A DNA stretch of 64,000 bases from Granulicella tundricola MP5ACTX9 (GTDB lineage Bacteria > Acidobacteriota > Terriglobia > Terriglobales > Acidobacteriaceae): assembly GCF_000178975.2 (NCBI RefSeq), contig NC_015057.1, positions 248,001 to 312,000 on the forward strand. Reading direction: 5' to 3'. The translations under genes and the position numbers were made by a program. Shown here piece by piece: positions 37,990-47,300 of this stretch. How positions within the stretch are numbered: the stretch's first letter is position 1; each line of letters opens with the position of its first letter. The notes under the pieces were generated by a model. The model saw only the letters and a list, made by a program, of their open reading frames with translations, was not told where the DNA came from and did no database searches.

Positions 37990-38077
37990 TTCCTCTTTGA
38001 GTAGGGTTTCTGAGCGTTGGCTTTGAACTTAATTTCCAGTGGGGTTCGGGAGTTTGGGTTGGGGCGATTCCTGTGGG

Positions 38078-38458
38078 TTAGCGGCGGTCGAGGAGTTCGC
38101 GGATGGCTTCGCTGTAGGTGAGGTGGGCGGCGTCGGCGAAGGCGAGGAAGTCGGCGTAGAGGGAGATGGGCATACGGATGGAGAGTTGGCGGGTCTCCTC
38201 GATGGGGGCTCCGCGGGGGGTGCGGCGGCCAAGGATGGGGGCTGGGATGGGTGCGGGAGTGGGGGCTGGGGTGAGATCGCGGCTGGAGTGGTCTCGGCTG
38301 GAGAAGCCGTGCTGGGCGGCTAGTTTGTCCGAAACTTCTGGATTGAGGTGCGGGCGCGGAGTGGATTTGGGGACGCTGGCGAGGAGCTCGCGCAGGTTGG
38401 CGGAGGGCTTGATGGGTTCTTCTTCTTTGTTTTCTTCGAGATCGAGGAAGTTGCTCAT
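38078..38458 (-). CDS. Ribbon-helix-helix (CopG-like) partition/regulatory protein
   Basis: 126 residues. The last 40 ([37 protein letters not shown]) form a ribbon-helix-helix DNA-binding domain: a short strand followed by two helices. The N-terminal part is acidic ([15 protein letters not shown]), and a Pro/Ala linker ([14 protein letters not shown]) joins the two. The ATG overlaps the stop of parA by four bases (ATGA), so both are co-translated. A small DNA-binding partner encoded directly after a ParA ATPase is usually the centromere-binding protein, with the acidic or flexible N-terminus contacting ParA. I infer the same here. Its gene ends 28 bp before the iteron array. Confidence 0.85.
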   Translation of the reverse strand: MSNFLDLEENKEEEPIKPSANLRELLASVPKSTPRPHLNPEVSDKLAAQHGFSSRDHSSRDLTPAPTPAPIPAPILGRRTPRGAPIEETRQLSIRMPISLYADFLAFADAAHLTYSEAIRELLDRR

Positions 38459-39168
38459 TTGGCGGGCTCCTTTGCTGCTTCTGGTTGCTGGGCGATGAGG
38501 GCGACGAGTTCGGTGGCGAGCTGGTCTGCGTTTTCGTAGGCGGCGGCGAGGTTGCCGGCGCGCTTATCGCCTACGAGCTCCTGGAGGGTGAGGCGGAGGT
38601 TGAACATGGCTTTGAAGGCCTGACGCTCGGCTAATGTGGTCTGGAAGCGGGGGATGCCGGCGGCGAGGAGGTCTTGCTCGAGTTCTTTTTGGGAAGCGGA
38701 GACGGGTGCTCCGGGTGCGGGGGTGCGGGTCATGAGGATTCTAAAGAGGATAGAGCGGGTGGAATCGAAGCGACGAACGGCTTTTTCTTCATCCTGGACG
38801 ATCTTGATGGCTTTGCTGGCCTGGCGGACATCGATGGCGCTTGCCTGGACGGGGACGATGACGAGGCCGGCGGCGGAGATGGCGCGGGAGACGAGGAAGC
38901 TAGCAGTCCCCTCTAAGTCTATGAAAACAAACTGGAAGTGGGGGACCTGGGCGTCCAGGACGTCGAAGAAGTTGGATTCGTTGACGTCTGCGATGACGGT
39001 GAGGGTGGAGTTGGATTTGCCCTTGATCTTCCAGTCCTGAATGGGGCGGTTGGGGTCTGCATCGATGATGCAGACGCTGGCTCCGAGGTGGGCCAGATGT
39101 GTTGCAAGGATTAGGGTTGAGGTGGATTTCCCTGACCCGCCCTTGGGGTTTGAGACTGCGATGACCAT
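38455..39168 (-). CDS. parA: ParA/VirC1-like partition ATPase
   Basis: 237 residues from the ATG at 39168 ([16 protein letters not shown]). No good Shine-Dalgarno is visible, and the frame is open to 39237, so the start could be further upstream. The deviant Walker A motif PKGGSGKST (8-16) carries the signature Lys9. Walker A-prime/B is [11 protein letters not shown]; the DLEGTAS form is that of the VirC1 subgroup rather than of chromosomal Soj proteins. [16 protein letters not shown] follows as in the family. ParA proteins use ATP to move and position replicon copies on the nucleoid. It forms an operon with the ribbon-helix-helix gene, and a repeat-rich centromere candidate lies directly upstream. 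Confidence 0.9.
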   Translation of the reverse strand: MVIAVSNPKGGSGKSTSTLILATHLAHLGASVCIIDADPNRPIQDWKIKGKSNSTLTVIADVNESNFFDVLDAQVPHFQFVFIDLEGTASFLVSRAISAAGLVIVPVQASAIDVRQASKAIKIVQDEEKAVRRFDSTRSILFRILMTRTPAPGAPVSASQKELEQDLLAAGIPRFQTTLAERQAFKAMFNLRLTLQELVGDKRAGNLAAAYENADQLATELVALIAQQPEAAKEPAK

Positions 39169-39231
39169 GCTGTATACCGGCTTTCTAGCGGCTAGGTAGC
39201 TGGTAGTACTGTACTGCTGCTGTCTGCTATA

Positions 39232-39353
39232 TAGCAACTACATTGCGTTTTATGGTGGTGTTTCTGCACCACAAATCACCATGCACTCACCACAAATGAC
39301 CATAACGAGATAACAGGTGAGATCGATGAGTGTTTATTGCTATGTAGTTGCTA
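39232..39353. promoter_or_regulatory. Repeat-rich centromere candidate (parS) and parA promoter region
   Basis: TAGCAACTACAT (39232-39243) is repeated inverted as ATGTAGTTGCTA (39342-39353). Between the arms are two direct repeats CACCACAAATSACCAT (39267-39282 and 39288-39303; one mismatch, 21 bases apart). A small hairpin, GTGGTG/CACCAC, lies at 39255-39272. The right arm also contains TGTAG-TTG-CTACA. The surrounding sequence is A+T-rich compared with the window. Its place upstream of parA fits a partition site and autoregulatory operator. Confidence 0.65.
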
Positions 39354-39402
39354 CATTTCAGCTGTATAGCTTATAGATAGCTGCTGTGTAGTTTGTAGTT
39401 CA

Positions 39403-39981
39403 CTAATTTGGACGCCTTGAGGAGTGGTGGGTAGCTTCCATGGCTTCCAGTTCGAGGAAGAGGGCTCGGGAGTCATCGTCGGCCAGGTTGGGTGGGGTAA
39501 GGGGCTTGATTTCGAAGCGGCGGGCCATCTCGTCGCCATCTGACTCCATGGACTGGGCGAGGCTGTAGAGGTGGCGGGCAAGCTGTTCGATGGTGGTGAA
39601 GCGGATTTCGAGGCGGCCGGTGGTGAGGTTGATCTCAGGGGGGAGTTCGGCGAGGGAGATGGGGTGGCGGTCGCGCTGGATGAGGGTGCGGAGACGGCTG
39701 CGGGGGGGTGGCGGCGGGTCTTTGCGGATGTCTTCAAGCTTGGCGGAGGGGTCGTCCGAGACGCGCATCTGCTCGAGGAAGGCAGCGAGCGACTCGCGGG
39801 CGACGAGGCGGGAGCGTCCGATGAGGGTGGTGGGGAGCATTTCGAGCAGGAGTTGGGCGGCGCGGGGCTGGAGCTCGAAGAGGGTTTCAATGTCCTTGCG
39901 CTCGTAGTGGGAGCGGACGGAGGAGTCTACGGTCTTGCGGATCTGGTGGAGACGGGGGAGCCAAGAGATTGGTCGGGGCAT
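39403..39981 (-). CDS. Small putative DNA-binding protein upstream of parA
   Basis: I do not recognise the family with certainty. The start is set at the ATG at 39981 (MPRPISWLPRLHQIRKTV), with GCAGG six bases before; the longer frame to 40146 crosses a hairpin-rich gap. The 192-residue protein has a helical segment ERKDIETLFELQPRAAQLLLEM followed by IGRSRLVARESLAAFLEQM. This looks like a helix-turn-helix with a wing, as in small excisionase/MerR-type domains. The C-terminal half (about 85-190) is acidic and helical with a Pro-rich hinge (KDPPPPPRSR). It lies next to the centromere candidate, on the same strand as parA and repA, so a role in replicon maintenance is plausible. Confidence 0.6.
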   Translation of the reverse strand: MPRPISWLPRLHQIRKTVDSSVRSHYERKDIETLFELQPRAAQLLLEMLPTTLIGRSRLVARESLAAFLEQMRVSDDPSAKLEDIRKDPPPPPRSRLRTLIQRDRHPISLAELPPEINLTTGRLEIRFTTIEQLARHLYSLAQSMESDGDEMARRFEIKPLTPPNLADDDSRALFLELEAMEATHHSSRRPN

Positions 39982-40410
39982 GGTTAACCTGCTTTTTCGC
40001 GATATTTGGACTATTTTCAGTGCAAGTGAGGCGTGTGGACAGGGTACCGGATAGGTGCGTGTTCGCGCAATATCCCCTCGGGGAGGGCTGAGGTGGCGCC
40101 CGCAGGAAGACTTTTCGACTATAAGGTCCGGTGGGCGCGGGTGCAACGGGCTGACTGCGGGATTCGGACCTCCGTGGAGCTCTCCTGAGAGGTTTTCACG
40201 GTACGTTCACTGTTAGACCATCCATATTCATCCAGCGTCAATCCTTCGTCGTTTTAAGCCATGCATAATCAGGCAATTGGCCCCCGATCGGCGTGATTCA
40301 AGCAACTCCCTTCCTTAAGGAAAGGCTCGCCGCTTAGTGTCTGCGAAAGCTTACTGCAAAGGCTTCGCTGAGGACGCCCGGAGGCCGGAGAGACCAAGGA
40401 GAACGATCGC
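39982..40410. other. Intergenic region upstream of the metallophosphoesterase gene
   Basis: About 430 bases without a supported gene. It includes a short inverted repeat CCCCTCGGGG (40074-40083), CCGATCGG (40284-40291), and the perfect 12-bp palindrome TTCCTTAAGGAA (40311-40322) about 90 bases before the start codon. No tRNA or riboswitch could be recognised. Confidence 0.45.
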
Positions 40411-42735
40411 ATGTCGCAGTACGAAGATGAGAAGAACGACCGCCGCAACGATGAGGCGAAAGCCACGAACGTCAACCCACGTAGACGCTTCCTGAAGAAC
40501 GCGATGTTTGGTGCGGGCGGTGTGGTTGCCACGGCGTCGCTTGCCGGATGCGCGGATGGATCGCATGCCGCAACCTCCGATACGGTCACGTTCACGGTGC
40601 CGAGCCATGTGTATGGGGATGTGCCCTTCGGCGTGAGCGCTACGGCGATGTCCTCTGGACAGATCACGTATACGGTGGTCTCCGGCCCTGCGACGATTGC
40701 GGGTTCGACGGTGACGTTGACGGGCGTGGGAACGGTGGTGCTGCAAGCCTCGGCTGCTGCCGACAGTAGTTATGCCGCTGCGATGCAGCAGGCGAGCTTT
40801 ACGGTGGCACCGGGTACGCCGGCGATTGCCTTTACCGTACCGAGCCTTGCGTTTGGGGATGCCCCGTTTACGGTGGCCGCGACCTCAAACTCCACGGGTG
40901 CGTTTACCTACTCCGTGGTCTCCGGCCCTGCGACGATCAATGGCGCAACGGTGACGCTGACCGGTGCCGGCACGGTGGTGCTGCAGGCCTCGCAGGCAGC
41001 GGCGACGCCCTACGCGGCCGGCACGCAGAAGGCTTCGTTCACGGTCTCCGCGGGCGCACCGGCGAACACGCAGGTTCCGTCGGCTGCGGCGTGGAAGTTT
41101 GGGATCATGGCCGATTCGCAGTGGTACCAGACGGATGATGGCTACAACCCATTTTCAGTCGCGGTGGACATTCGCAACCATGTGCTGCAGCAGATGATCA
41201 ACAACAAGGTGAAGTTCGTGGCGCATGTGGGCGATCTGACGAGCAATGCGGCGAACAGCGGTCAGTCGTTGGACATCTATGGGCACGCCTTGTTCTGCCA
41301 GTCGCTGTATAACGCTGGGATCGGGTACTTTACGATGCGCGGCAACCATGAGGACAGCTCGGACTGCGCGACGGCGCTGCCGATCGCGTTTCCGCAGACG
41401 CAGACGGGTGTTCACAATAGCGCGCCGGCGGTGGTGACCGGCTACAGCAATCCCGATACGAAGACGCTGCCGACGCCCGTGAACACCGGCGCGCCGTTTA
41501 CGCTGGGGACGAACCTGAGCAGCCCTGACCCATGGGGGACGGGGGATCTGAAGGGACTGAGCTACTCGTTCGACTACAACAATGCGCGGTTTGTGACGCT
41601 GGACCAGTTCACTCCGTCCGATGCCGCGACCAATAAGCAGTACAGCATCACCACCAGCGTGGCTGCCCAACAGCCCTGGATTTCTGCGCAGCTTGCTGGC
41701 CGGACGGCGGGCAGCCATGCCTTTTTGCTGACGCATAAGGGACTGAATCTGCCGTATCACACGGACGTTTTGCTGGGGAACGATCCGAGCCAGAACGCTA
41801 CGGCGACGGATGCCTTTATGGCGAGCCTGTCACAGAACGGGGTTCGGTACCTGATCTGTGGACACGACCATATGCACGACCGCAGCATTGTGACGGCGAA
41901 CGACGGCAAGAGCTCCCCGGTCACGCAGCTTGTGTCGTCTTCCAACAGCAACTACAACTACTTCCCGCGCAATGCGACTGTGTCTCCGGGGGACAAGCTT
42001 AACGATTCCTATACGAGCGTGCGCCGCCGCAAGATCGTCGCACAGGAGCTGAACACGTTTGGCTACTACATCGTGACCGTCGATGGTCCGAATGTGACGT
42101 TTGAGTTCTACTCGTCGCCTTCGTATGCGGCGTTCGATCTTGGCCAGCACCAGTGGGATCTGGCGAGCGTGACGACCGTTCCTGCGACTCCGCCGCTGAA
42201 CTTCTCACTCCACGAGACGTTTGGTTACAGCCTGGTGGGCAAGGACTTTCAGATCCCGTTTGGAAGCGCGTTCACGGTGGTCTCCGACACGTCTCCGAAC
42301 GGCACGGTGGCGAAGCTGCTGAGCGGCTCCAATGTGGTGCAGGACACCGACTACAGCGGCTACCAGTTTGTGCGGTCTGTCAGCACAGGCTGGGCGACGG
42401 GCTCCGGTGCCCAGGTGAGCGATATCTTCTACCTGTGGGGACTCCACTCCACGCTGGTGAGCTCACAGAGTGAGACGTATGCGCTGCAGATGAGCTACAA
42501 CGCCGGGGTCAGCTCTGCGTTGTTGAATGCGGGCAAGGTCTACATCGGCGCGATTGGGGATGGCGGCGGCTGGGTCAACGCGGCGAGTGCGAACTTTGGC
42601 GGAACTCCGGTGTTCGTGCTGGGTGCGTGGAACTCCAGCTATCCGCTTGGGACGTACGGTGTCGATGTGGCTAATGGCGTTGCGTGGGCAGTGGTGAACT
42701 ACGACGGTGTGTTTGCGGTGACGCAGACCAGCTAA
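40411..42735 (+). CDS. Tat-exported metallophosphoesterase lipoprotein with tandem Ig-like repeats
   Basis: 774 residues, ATG at 40411 behind AAGGAG (40396-40401). The N-terminus has a twin-arginine motif (RRRFLKNAMFG) followed by a lipobox (SLAGC), so it is likely a Tat-exported lipoprotein. Two similar repeats of about 78 residues follow (about 55-132 and 133-212; both carry FTVPS, GDxPF, VVSGPATI and GTVVLQAS). The metallophosphoesterase domain starts at about residue 230 with KFGIMADSQW. It continues with VAHVGDLTSN, MRGNHED and LICGHDHMHD, which supply the metal ligands. A C-terminal beta-rich part (about 590-774) is not recognised. Substrate unknown. A strong terminator follows. Confidence 0.88.
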   Translation: MSQYEDEKNDRRNDEAKATNVNPRRRFLKNAMFGAGGVVATASLAGCADGSHAATSDTVTFTVPSHVYGDVPFGVSATAMSSGQITYTVVSGPATIAGSTVTLTGVGTVVLQASAAADSSYAAAMQQASFTVAPGTPAIAFTVPSLAFGDAPFTVAATSNSTGAFTYSVVSGPATINGATVTLTGAGTVVLQASQAAATPYAAGTQKASFTVSAGAPANTQVPSAAAWKFGIMADSQWYQTDDGYNPFSVAVDIRNHVLQQMINNKVKFVAHVGDLTSNAANSGQSLDIYGHALFCQSLYNAGIGYFTMRGNHEDSSDCATALPIAFPQTQTGVHNSAPAVVTGYSNPDTKTLPTPVNTGAPFTLGTNLSSPDPWGTGDLKGLSYSFDYNNARFVTLDQFTPSDAATNKQYSITTSVAAQQPWISAQLAGRTAGSHAFLLTHKGLNLPYHTDVLLGNDPSQNATATDAFMASLSQNGVRYLICGHDHMHDRSIVTANDGKSSPVTQLVSSSNSNYNYFPRNATVSPGDKLNDSYTSVRRRKIVAQELNTFGYYIVTVDGPNVTFEFYSSPSYAAFDLGQHQWDLASVTTVPATPPLNFSLHETFGYSLVGKDFQIPFGSAFTVVSDTSPNGTVAKLLSGSNVVQDTDYSGYQFVRSVSTGWATGSGAQVSDIFYLWGLHSTLVSSQSETYALQMSYNAGVSSALLNAGKVYIGAIGDGGGWVNAASANFGGTPVFVLGAWNSSYPLGTYGVDVANGVAWAVVNYDGVFAVTQTS

Positions 42736-42753
42736 CCACGGAGATTGGCTTAT

Positions 42754-42794
42754 GGGGGAGCAGCTGCCGAAGAGGCAGGCTGCTCCCCCTTTTT
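42754..42794 (+). terminator. Terminator of the metallophosphoesterase gene
   Basis: GGGGGAGCAGC (42754-42764) pairs with GCTGCTCCCCC (42779-42789), with an inner TGCC/GGCA stem, followed by TTTTT. It may also serve the convergent acyltransferase gene. Confidence 0.9.
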
Positions 42795-42818
42795 CGTCCG
42801 GCTGTGAGGGTTGGGCGG

Positions 42819-44003
42819 CTAGATGGCTGGGTCGGTTTGGGGTTCGGCTGCCGGGCTTGTGGTAAGGGCCTGGTTTCTGTCGCGGAGGTGGAGGAAGGGG
42901 ACTTCGACCATGCGGTAGAGGAGGGTGGCCGCTATGAGGCAGAGGATGGCTGTGAGTGCGGCGGCGGGCCAGGTGCGGTTGTTGGTGAGCCAGGGGATGG
43001 ATTGGCGGGCTACGTGGGCGACGGCTTTGTGGGTGAGGTAGAGGCTGAAGGCGAGGGTGGCGAGTTGCTCGGTGGCGGGGATGCGGAGCTTTAGGGGGCC
43101 GTTGGTGGCGAGGGCGGAGGCGACCCAGAGGGTGAAGCCGAGGGAGAGGAGCGGGAAGGCGAGGAGGACGCCGAGGGTGCGGTCGGGTGAGGGGTAGTCA
43201 AAGCCGAGGGTGGCCATGGCGGCGAGGACGAGGAGGGTGCCGGTGAGGAAGGTGGCGGTTCCGCGGGATTCGAGGCGGGACCACCATTGGGGGCGGAAGA
43301 GGCGCAGGGTGGCGAGGGCGACGCCGCTGAGGAGGCCGTCGAGGCGGGTGTAGGTGGGGTAGTAGATTCGCTTCATGAAGACGGGCCAGAGGTCGTCGTC
43401 TGAGGCGGCGCGGACGATGTGGGAGAGCTCCCACCAGCGGAGGCAGATGCCGGCGAGGAGCAGGACGGTGAAGGCGGCGAGGGTCTTGCGAAGGGATGGG
43501 CGGCGGGTGAGGGCGAGGACGGCGAGGGGGAGGATGAGGTAGAAGTGCTCCTCGATGCAGAGGGACCAGGCGTGCGAGAAGGCGAGCTCGGCGGGGTAGT
43601 GCATGAAGAGGTTGCTGGTGAAGGTGAGGAGCTTCCAGGCGGCGGGGAGATGGGGCTGCTCGCGCCAGAGGGGGACGAAGAGGTAGAGGGCGACGACGGT
43701 GAGGTAGGCGGGGAGGATGCGGAAGGCGCGGCGGCGGTAGAAGTCGAGGATGCTCGATTGACCCAGGGGCCGGCCCTGGGCGTGGGGTTTGAGGAGCTGG
43801 GTGCCGATGAGGAAGCCGCTGAGGACGAAGAAGAGATCGACGCCGATCCAGCCGAAGCGCTGAACGACGCTGAGGGATGGCGGGAGGAAGGGTGCGAGAT
43901 GGAAGATGACGACGGACACGATGGCGAGGGAGCGCAAGGTGTCCAGGCCGGGGAGTCTGGATTGGGGTTTCAAGAGGGGCCTGCCGGGGGCGAGATGGTT
44001 CAC
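42819..44003 (-). CDS. Acyltransferase 3 family membrane protein
   Basis: 394 residues with about ten hydrophobic segments. RLPGLDTLRSLAIVSVVIFHLAPF holds the conserved helix-1 His of the family. GWIGVDLFFVLSGFLIGTQLL and the segment FSHAWSLCIEEHFYLILPL with its EEHFY motif are typical of OafA/YrhL-type acyltransferases. These move acetyl or other acyl groups across the membrane onto surface glycans, exopolysaccharide or peptidoglycan. There is no C-terminal SGNH domain. The start is probably the GTG at 44003; no clear ribosome site is seen. It stands alone, convergent with the metallophosphoesterase and divergent from TonB receptor 3. Confidence 0.92.
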   Translation of the reverse strand: MNHLAPGRPLLKPQSRLPGLDTLRSLAIVSVVIFHLAPFLPPSLSVVQRFGWIGVDLFFVLSGFLIGTQLLKPHAQGRPLGQSSILDFYRRRAFRILPAYLTVVALYLFVPLWREQPHLPAAWKLLTFTSNLFMHYPAELAFSHAWSLCIEEHFYLILPLAVLALTRRPSLRKTLAAFTVLLLAGICLRWWELSHIVRAASDDDLWPVFMKRIYYPTYTRLDGLLSGVALATLRLFRPQWWSRLESRGTATFLTGTLLVLAAMATLGFDYPSPDRTLGVLLAFPLLSLGFTLWVASALATNGPLKLRIPATEQLATLAFSLYLTHKAVAHVARQSIPWLTNNRTWPAAALTAILCLIAATLLYRMVEVPFLHLRDRNQALTTSPAAEPQTDPAI

Positions 44004-44304
44004 CGTAGCATTGGGGGCTGTGGAGAGTTGGGTGGGGAAGCTGGAAGGTTAACGGGTGGCTGTGGGTGGCGGCTTTCCAGGGATAGGAGGGAAAGATGGA
44101 TATGGATGGTTATGGTTCGGGGTGGGGTGCGGATTGACTTTCGGGGGGATTGGTAATTTACTTGGAGTTATCCCTAGTTTCATGAGTCCGTAACGCGCGC
44201 TCGCGGCCGGAACTCCCATTTGCTCGTATCTGCCGGAAGTGTGTTTCCGGATGGCCGGGTCAAACGTTTGAGCGATATGTGTGTTTTGCAAGGAGCCTGT
44301 ACCG
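44004..44304. promoter_or_regulatory. Divergent promoter region of acyltransferase and TonB receptor 3
   Basis: About 300 bases without a gene. It holds the perfect 12-bp palindrome TCAAACGTTTGA at 44260-44271, 33 bases before the receptor start, and the ribosome-binding site AAGGAG (44290-44295). The palindrome has the AAACGTTT core seen in LacI-type operators (family knowledge) and would overlap the transcription start or the leader. Confidence 0.5.
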
Positions 44305-47300
44305 ATGAAGTTCTGCCAAGGTCTGTTTCGTCCCCGTTTTGTTGCTGCTTATCTGGTTTTGCTGGCTGGGTCTTTTGTGGGTGCAGCGGCGCAGGATATT
44401 ACTGGAACCATTAGTGGAACGGTGACCGATGCGAGCGGCGCGGCGATCAAGGGCGCGACGGTTACGCTGACGAATACGGATCGCGGGCAGGATGTTCGGA
44501 CGCTGACGACGAATGGGGCGGGGTTCTATACGGGTACGTCGCTGCCGCTGGGCGTCTATACGGTCAAGGTGGTGGACGGCGGGTTCAAGACGGAGTCGGT
44601 GACGGGGCTGGTGCTACATGTGGATGACAGCCTGACGGTGAATCGGCAGTTGCAGGTGGGCAGCACGGATCAGAGCGTGACAGTGCAGGCGGATGCGCTG
44701 GCTGTGAATCTGGAGAACTCGGCTGTGTCCGGGTTGATCAATGGGACGCAGGTGCGGGAGTTGACGCTGAGCACAAGGAACTATGAACAGTTGCTGAGCC
44801 TTCAGCCGGGTGTGGCGTATACGGGTGCGACGGATCAGATCTACCTGGGACCGACGAATCCGCTGGGCGGCGCGAATACGGTTGCGTTCTCGGTGGGCGG
44901 GCAGAGGACGAGCGCGAACAACTGGACGATCGACGGTGCGGATAACGTGGACCGTGGATCGAACCTGACGCTGCTGGCGTTTCCGAGTGTGGACGCGATT
45001 GCTGAGTTCCAGACGCTGCGCGGGGTGTACTCGGCTCAGTATGGACGATCTGCCGCGGGGCAGGTGAACGTGGTGACACGGTCCGGGACGAACCAGTTCC
45101 ATGGCAGCGCGTATGAGTTCTTCCGCAACGACGTCTTGCAGGCGAACAACTACTTCAGCAACTTGTCGGCACTGAAGCGTCCTCCGCTGCGGTACAACGA
45201 TTTTGGTTACACGATCGGTGGACCGGTCTTCATTCCGAAGATCTACGACGGACATGACAAGACATTCGTGTTCTTCTCGCAGGAGTTCCGGCGGGTGATC
45301 ACATACTCGCCGGTGACGATGTATCTGCCGACGGCAAACGAGCGGACGGGTCTGTTTCCGGTTGCGGTGTGCGCGAACGTGAACTCCAGCGGTTCGTGTA
45401 ATAACGCGGGCACGACGCAGCTTACGACGATCTCTCCCCTGGCCCAGGCTTATTTGAAGGATATTTACTCGACGCTGCCGCTGCCGAATCCGGCTGCCGG
45501 GCAGGACATGCACCAGTTCACGTACAACGGGCGCAACGTCTATAACGACACGCAGGAGTTCTTCCGGATCGACCAGGCGTTTGGGCAGAAGTTCAATGTG
45601 TTCTATCGCTTCCTGCATGACAGCATTCCGACGCAGGAGCCTTTCGGCTATGGCTCCGGGTCGGTTGGATTTCCGGGTGTGCAGAACTCGCAGACGACGT
45701 CTCCGGCGACGCAGCACCTGGGCCATGTGACGTATGTGGCGACCCCGACACTGCTGGTGGATGGCGGGTATGCGTACTCGTTTGGCGCGATCATCAGCCG
45801 TCCGGTGGGAACGGGCACGCTGGCTGGTTCTCCGGACATCAAGGCGACGCTGCCTTACCCGGTGACGCTGGGCGTGGTGCCGAACCTGTCGTTTACCAGC
45901 CTGACGGGCATCAACGACGCGGGCAATTATAACGACTACAACCGGAACCACAATATCTTCGCGAACGTGACGAAGGTGATCGGGAACCACACGATTATTG
46001 TGGGTGGGACGTTCGATCGTTATCAGAAGACGGAGAATGCGACGGGCGGCAATAACGGCACATTCTCGTTTACGGCGACGACCGCCCAACTTCCTACCGC
46101 GACGAAGGCGCTGAACAATGCGGATCAGCTTTACTACCAGAGCTTTGCGAACTTCCTGAGCGGCACGGCTACGGGCGGGTTTACGCAGACGGCGCTGGCG
46201 CGGACGCCAAACCTTCATGCGAACACGTATGAGGGTTACGTGCAGGACAACTGGAAGGTGACACCTCGGCTGACACTGAACCTGGGCGTGAGGTATTCGT
46301 ACTTTTCCCAGCCGACGGATTCGAGCGGACTGCTTTCAAACTTCCTGCCTTCGACGTATGTTGCGGCGAATGCGCCGACGATCGATTCGACCGGAAGCAT
46401 CTGCACCGTGGCACCTTGCGCGAATGCGTACGGGATCAACGGTACGGTTCCCAATGCGAGCTACGATCCTCTGAATGGACTGGCGTTCGTGAACCCGGCG
46501 ATCGGTCATGCTTCACCCTACGGGAACAAGGTTGGGCAGGCAGATACGAAGAACTTTGGGCCGCGTCTAGGTCTGGCTTGGGATGTGTTCGGGACGGGGA
46601 AGACGTCATTCCGCATGGGATATGGACTTGCGTACGACGCGACACTGTTTGGCGACTACGAGATCAATGCCTTCAACAATCCTCCTGCGACGGCGGTGGC
46701 GAACTACACGTTCACGTCGTTCGACAATCCTGCAGGTGCCGGTGCGACTACGGCGGCTGCCGTGACTGCGCTGCCGACGATCTATTCAGAGTCCGAGCAC
46801 TACCACACGCCTTACTCGCAGCAGTACTCGCTGGATATACAGCAGCAGATGACACCGAGCCTGATGCTGGATGTGGGTTATGTGGGGAGCCACGACACGC
46901 ATTTGATCGGGTATATCGATATCAACTCGTTGCCGGTAGGCGCGGCGAAGGCTGCCGGTCTGATTCCCACGGGCGGGATCATCAACTCGACGCAGACGAA
47001 GGTGCTGAACCAGATCCGTCAGTACAAGGGTTATGGCGGCATGTATGGGGACGACACGATCTTCACGTCCAACTACAACTCGCTTCAGGTTGCGGTGAAG
47101 AAGCGCTTCCGGGGCAAGAGCCAGATCAATGGGGCGTATACGTGGCAGCGTCTGCTGACGAACAGCCCGGCGGACCGGAGCGGCGCACCGCAGGATCGGT
47201 TCAACATTCGGAACGAGTATGGGCGGAGCGTCCTGGACCGGACGGACTATGCGTCGATCGACTTCATCTATGAACTGCCGTTCTATAAGGACCAAAAGGG

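Larger units (their letters stand above)
37475..38050. repeat. Iteron array, consensus TTTCCAGCYGGGTTCGGG (about 13 copies)
   Basis: Direct repeats of 18 bases start at 37475, 37497, 37519, 37542, 37564, 37586, 37607, 37653, 37739, 37782, 37891, 37958 and 38033. The first seven are spaced 22, 22, 23, 22, 22 and 21 bases, so two helical turns apart and on one face of the DNA; the later ones are at wider spacings. Common variants are GGTGCGG for GGTTCGG and CCAAC for CCAGC. All read in the same direction, opposite to repA transcription. Repeated initiator-binding sites of this kind are the hallmark of iteron plasmids. Confidence 0.85.
37359..38077. other. Putative replication origin (oriV) between repA and the partition genes
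   Basis: A 719-base stretch with no true gene; frames that cross it are by-products of the repeats. It holds about 13 iterons (37475-38050), two GGTGCAAAT motifs (37465 and 37699), and a palindrome GCACCATGTATGGTGC (37927-37942). A 9-bp inverted half-iteron pair (37960-37989) is also present. A stretch of higher A+T at about 37830-37892 could be the unwinding element. No perfect DnaA box was seen; TTTTCCACT at 37652 is a weak one and overlaps an iteron. Confidence 0.7.

Noticed and set aside
37387..38026. Open frames across the iteron array
   Set aside because: Their sequences (repeated SSxVR, QPGSG) come from the repeated DNA itself; no start site and no composition like the other genes.
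39982..40146. N-terminal extension of the HTH-type protein upstream of parA
   Set aside because: The extra 55 residues have no ribosome site and a composition unlike the rest; the ATG at 39981 is preferred.
40074..40260. Possible tRNA or structured RNA in the gap before the metallophosphoesterase
   Set aside because: Several short stems occur, but no T-loop motif, anticodon arm or known riboswitch core could be laid out.
44614..46218. 534-codon open frame antisense to TonB receptor 3
   Set aside because: Arg/His/Gln-rich translation with no domain, fully inside a well-supported receptor gene; a product of codon bias.
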